8,034 nucleotides of DNA from Actinomycetes bacterium (lineage in GTDB: Bacteria; Actinomycetota; Actinomycetes; Mycobacteriales; Micromonosporaceae): contig JAEZGP010000540.1 in assembly GCA_023437285.1 (NCBI GenBank), forward strand, positions 1 to 8,034. The letters run 5' to 3'. Numbering within the stretch: position 1 is the first letter of the stretch; every line of letters starts with the position of its first letter. Below the pieces are notes generated by a model, which saw only the letters and a list, made by a program, of their open reading frames with translations, was not told the DNA's origin and searched no databases. Positions 6,586-8,034 of the stretch are shown in pieces. Both the position numbers and the translations under genes were made by a program.

Positions 6586-7353
6586 ATGGGAGAGTACGTG
6601 CGTTGTGAGGTCGCCGACGGGATCGGCACCATCACGTTGGCGCGTCCGCCGATGAACGCGCTTGACGCGGCCACGCAGGAGCAGTTGCGCTCCGCGGCCG
6701 CGTGGGCGTCCGCGTCGGACGAGGTCCGCGCCGTCGTCGTGTACGGGGGACCGAAGGTGTTCGCGGCCGGCGCCGACATCAAGGAGATGGCGGCAATGTC
6801 CTATGCCGACATGCTGGCGCGGGCCCGCGAGCTGTCGAGCGCGTTCGACGCCATCGCGCGCATCCCGAAGCCGGTCGTCGCGGCGATCAACGGGTACGCC
6901 CTGGGCGGCGGCTGCGAGCTGGCCCTGGCCTGCGACTGGCGGGTGGTGGCCGAGGACGCGAAGCTGGGCCAGCCCGAGATCACGATCGGGCTGATCCCCG
7001 GGGCGGGCGGCACCCAGCGGCTGCCCCGGTTGATCGGCCCGGCCCGGGCCAAGGAGCTGATCATGTCGGGTCGGATGGTCGACGCGGCGGAGGCGCTGCG
7101 CATCGGCCTGGCCGACCGGGTGGTCCCGGCGGCGGAGGTGTACGAGGCGGCCGTGGCGCTGGTGCGGCCGTTGGTGACCGGGCCCGCCCTGGCCCTGCGC
7201 GCGGCGAAGCATGCCGTGGACGAGGGCCTGGAGGTGGGTTTGCCGGCCGCCCTGGCGTGGGAGAGTCAACTGTTCGCGGGGCTGTTCGCCACGCCGGACC
7301 GGACCGAGGGGATGGCGGCGTTCATCGAGAAGCGGGCCCCGAAGTTTTCGTGA
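6586..7353 (+). CDS. Enoyl-CoA hydratase/isomerase family protein (crotonase)
   Basis: A 255-residue protein, the normal length for a crotonase, expected to add water across the double bond of a trans-2-enoyl-CoA in the cytoplasm, as in fatty-acid or branched-chain acyl-CoA breakdown. The oxyanion-hole motifs are FAAGADIKEM at 59-68 (Ala63) and GGGCE at 107-111 (Gly108). Both catalytic glutamates of true hydratases are present: Glu111 in GGGCE and Glu131 in GQPEITIG, followed by LIPGAGGTQRL. Hydratase activity is therefore likely rather than one of the many divergent crotonase reactions. The physiological substrate cannot be read from the sequence. A TPP-dependent enzyme starts 31 bases downstream on the same strand, probably co-transcribed. 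Confidence 0.94.
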   Translation: MGEYVRCEVADGIGTITLARPPMNALDAATQEQLRSAAAWASASDEVRAVVVYGGPKVFAAGADIKEMAAMSYADMLARARELSSAFDAIARIPKPVVAAINGYALGGGCELALACDWRVVAEDAKLGQPEITIGLIPGAGGTQRLPRLIGPARAKELIMSGRMVDAAEALRIGLADRVVPAAEVYEAAVALVRPLVTGPALALRAAKHAVDEGLEVGLPAALAWESQLFAGLFATPDRTEGMAAFIEKRAPKFS

Positions 7354-7354
7354 G

Positions 7355-7360
7355 TATGAT
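7355..7360 (+). promoter_or_regulatory. Possible internal -10 element upstream of the TPP enzyme
   Basis: TATGAT matches five of six bases of the TATAAT consensus and sits in a small AT-richer island (about 7341-7369) between the crotonase stop and the next start, 24 bases ahead of the ATG. No clear -35 is seen. It might allow separate transcription of the second gene. Confidence 0.3.
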
Positions 7361-7373
7361 TCGCATTCGACGC

Positions 7374-7380
7374 GAGGAGG
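7374..7380 (+). promoter_or_regulatory. Ribosome-binding site of the TPP enzyme
   Basis: GAGGAGG lies four bases before the ATG at 7385. It is strong and confirms the start of the downstream gene. Confidence 0.8.
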
Positions 7381-7384
7381 CGGC

Positions 7385-8034
7385 ATGGGCGAGCGGGTAG
7401 AGGGCCACGGCGGAACCCTGGCGCTGGCGGCGCTTCGGCCGTTCGGCGTACGGGAGATGTTCACCCTCTCCGGCGGTCACGTGTTCCCGCTCTACGACGC
7501 CGTACGCAACAGCGACGGCGCCGTACGGCTCATCGACGTGCGCCACGAGCAGTCGGCGGTGTTCGCCGCCGAGGCCGTCGCCAAGCTGCAACGCCGCCCC
7601 TCGCTCGCCGTGCTCACCGCCGGCCCCGGCGTCACCAACGGCATCTCGGCCCTGACCAGCGCGTACTTCAACGGCGCGCCGGTCGTCGTGCTGGGCGGGC
7701 GGGCCCCGCAGTTCCGCTGGGGGGCCGGCAGCCTGCAGGAGATCGACCACGTGCCGCTCGTCGCGCCGGTGACCAAGCACGCGGCGACCGTGACCGGCAC
7801 CGACGACGTGTACGGCGCGGTGCACGGGGCGGCGCTGACCGCGCTGACCGCGCACCGCGGCCCGGTTTTCCTCGACCTGCCGCTCGACGTCATCTTCAGC
7901 TACGGCGACGCCGCCGAGCCCGAGACCACCACCCCGCCCGTGGTCGCGCCGGATCCCGACGAGGTGGCCCGCGCCGCCGCGCTGCTCGCCGCCGCGCGCC
8001 GGCCGGTCCTCATCGCCGGCTCCGACGTGTACGC
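7385..8034 (+). CDS. Thiamine pyrophosphate-dependent enzyme, acetolactate synthase-like, N-terminal part
   Basis: 216 complete codons are visible before the right edge; full-length members have about 530-600 residues, so this is the N-terminal TPP-enzyme (pyrimidine-binding) domain plus the start of the middle domain. Glu55 in VRHEQSA matches the conserved glutamate that activates the thiamine cofactor. LTAGPGVTNGISAL (77-90), VVLGGRAP (101-108) and GSLQEIDHV (115-123) are typical of the acetohydroxyacid synthase group, and RGPVFLDLPLDV (158-169) closes the domain. The pattern reminds me of mycobacterial IlvX (Rv3509c). A 2-hydroxyacyl-CoA lyase or related decarboxylase is an alternative, given the adjacent crotonase. 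The FAD/CoA-binding middle domain and the diphosphate-binding GDG motif lie outside the window, so the reaction cannot be settled. Confidence 0.88.
   Translation, partial: MGERVEGHGGTLALAALRPFGVREMFTLSGGHVFPLYDAVRNSDGAVRLIDVRHEQSAVFAAEAVAKLQRRPSLAVLTAGPGVTNGISALTSAYFNGAPVVVLGGRAPQFRWGAGSLQEIDHVPLVAPVTKHAATVTGTDDVYGAVHGAALTALTAHRGPVFLDLPLDVIFSYGDAAEPETTTPPVVAPDPDEVARAAALLAAARRPVLIAGSDVY

Noticed and set aside
6465..6782. Longer start for the DUF6232-like gene
   Set aside because: The extension is antisense to the crotonase start, has shadow-like composition, and the ATG at 6464 has its own ribosome-binding site.
7322..7893. Antisense open frames (133 and 177 codons) over the TPP enzyme
   Set aside because: The plus strand gives an uninterrupted TPP-enzyme domain with conserved Glu55 and family motifs; the minus frames show none.

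Overview
The window is very GC-rich DNA with strong third-position G/C bias. The bias keeps most frames open on both strands, so long antisense open frames occur that are not genes. The gene content is a giant NAD-type glutamate dehydrogenase, a MecA-type penicillin-binding lipoprotein, a YccF membrane protein, an orphan ABC ATPase and a crotonase next to a TPP enzyme. Together with the base composition this points to a high-GC actinomycete, plausibly a Micromonosporaceae-type organism. The family-level placement is inference.

Layout, left to right: (1) the N-terminal half of NAD-glutamate dehydrogenase on the minus strand, running off the left edge; (2) a 248-base divergent intergenic region with two inverted repeats; (3) a class B penicillin-binding lipoprotein on the plus strand; (4) an ABC ATPase on the minus strand, convergent with it and only 4 bases away; (5) a small YccF protein on the plus strand; (6) a small two-helix membrane protein on the minus strand whose stop codon overlaps that of yccF; (7) an enoyl-CoA hydratase on the plus strand, followed 31 bases later by the start of a TPP-dependent enzyme that runs off the right edge.

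Orientation changes at every gene except the last pair, so most genes look like separate transcription units that share divergent control regions (gdh/pbp, ABC/yccF, membrane protein/crotonase). Both convergent junctions have practically no intergenic DNA and no obvious terminator hairpin. The only likely operon is crotonase plus TPP enzyme, which suggests a shared acyl-CoA or 2-keto acid reaction sequence of unknown substrate. I see no tRNA, rRNA, CRISPR array, insertion sequence, phage gene or defence system. The window reads as ordinary chromosomal housekeeping DNA. The points worth a second look are regulatory palindromes, the tight convergent junctions and the unassigned crotonase/TPP pair.
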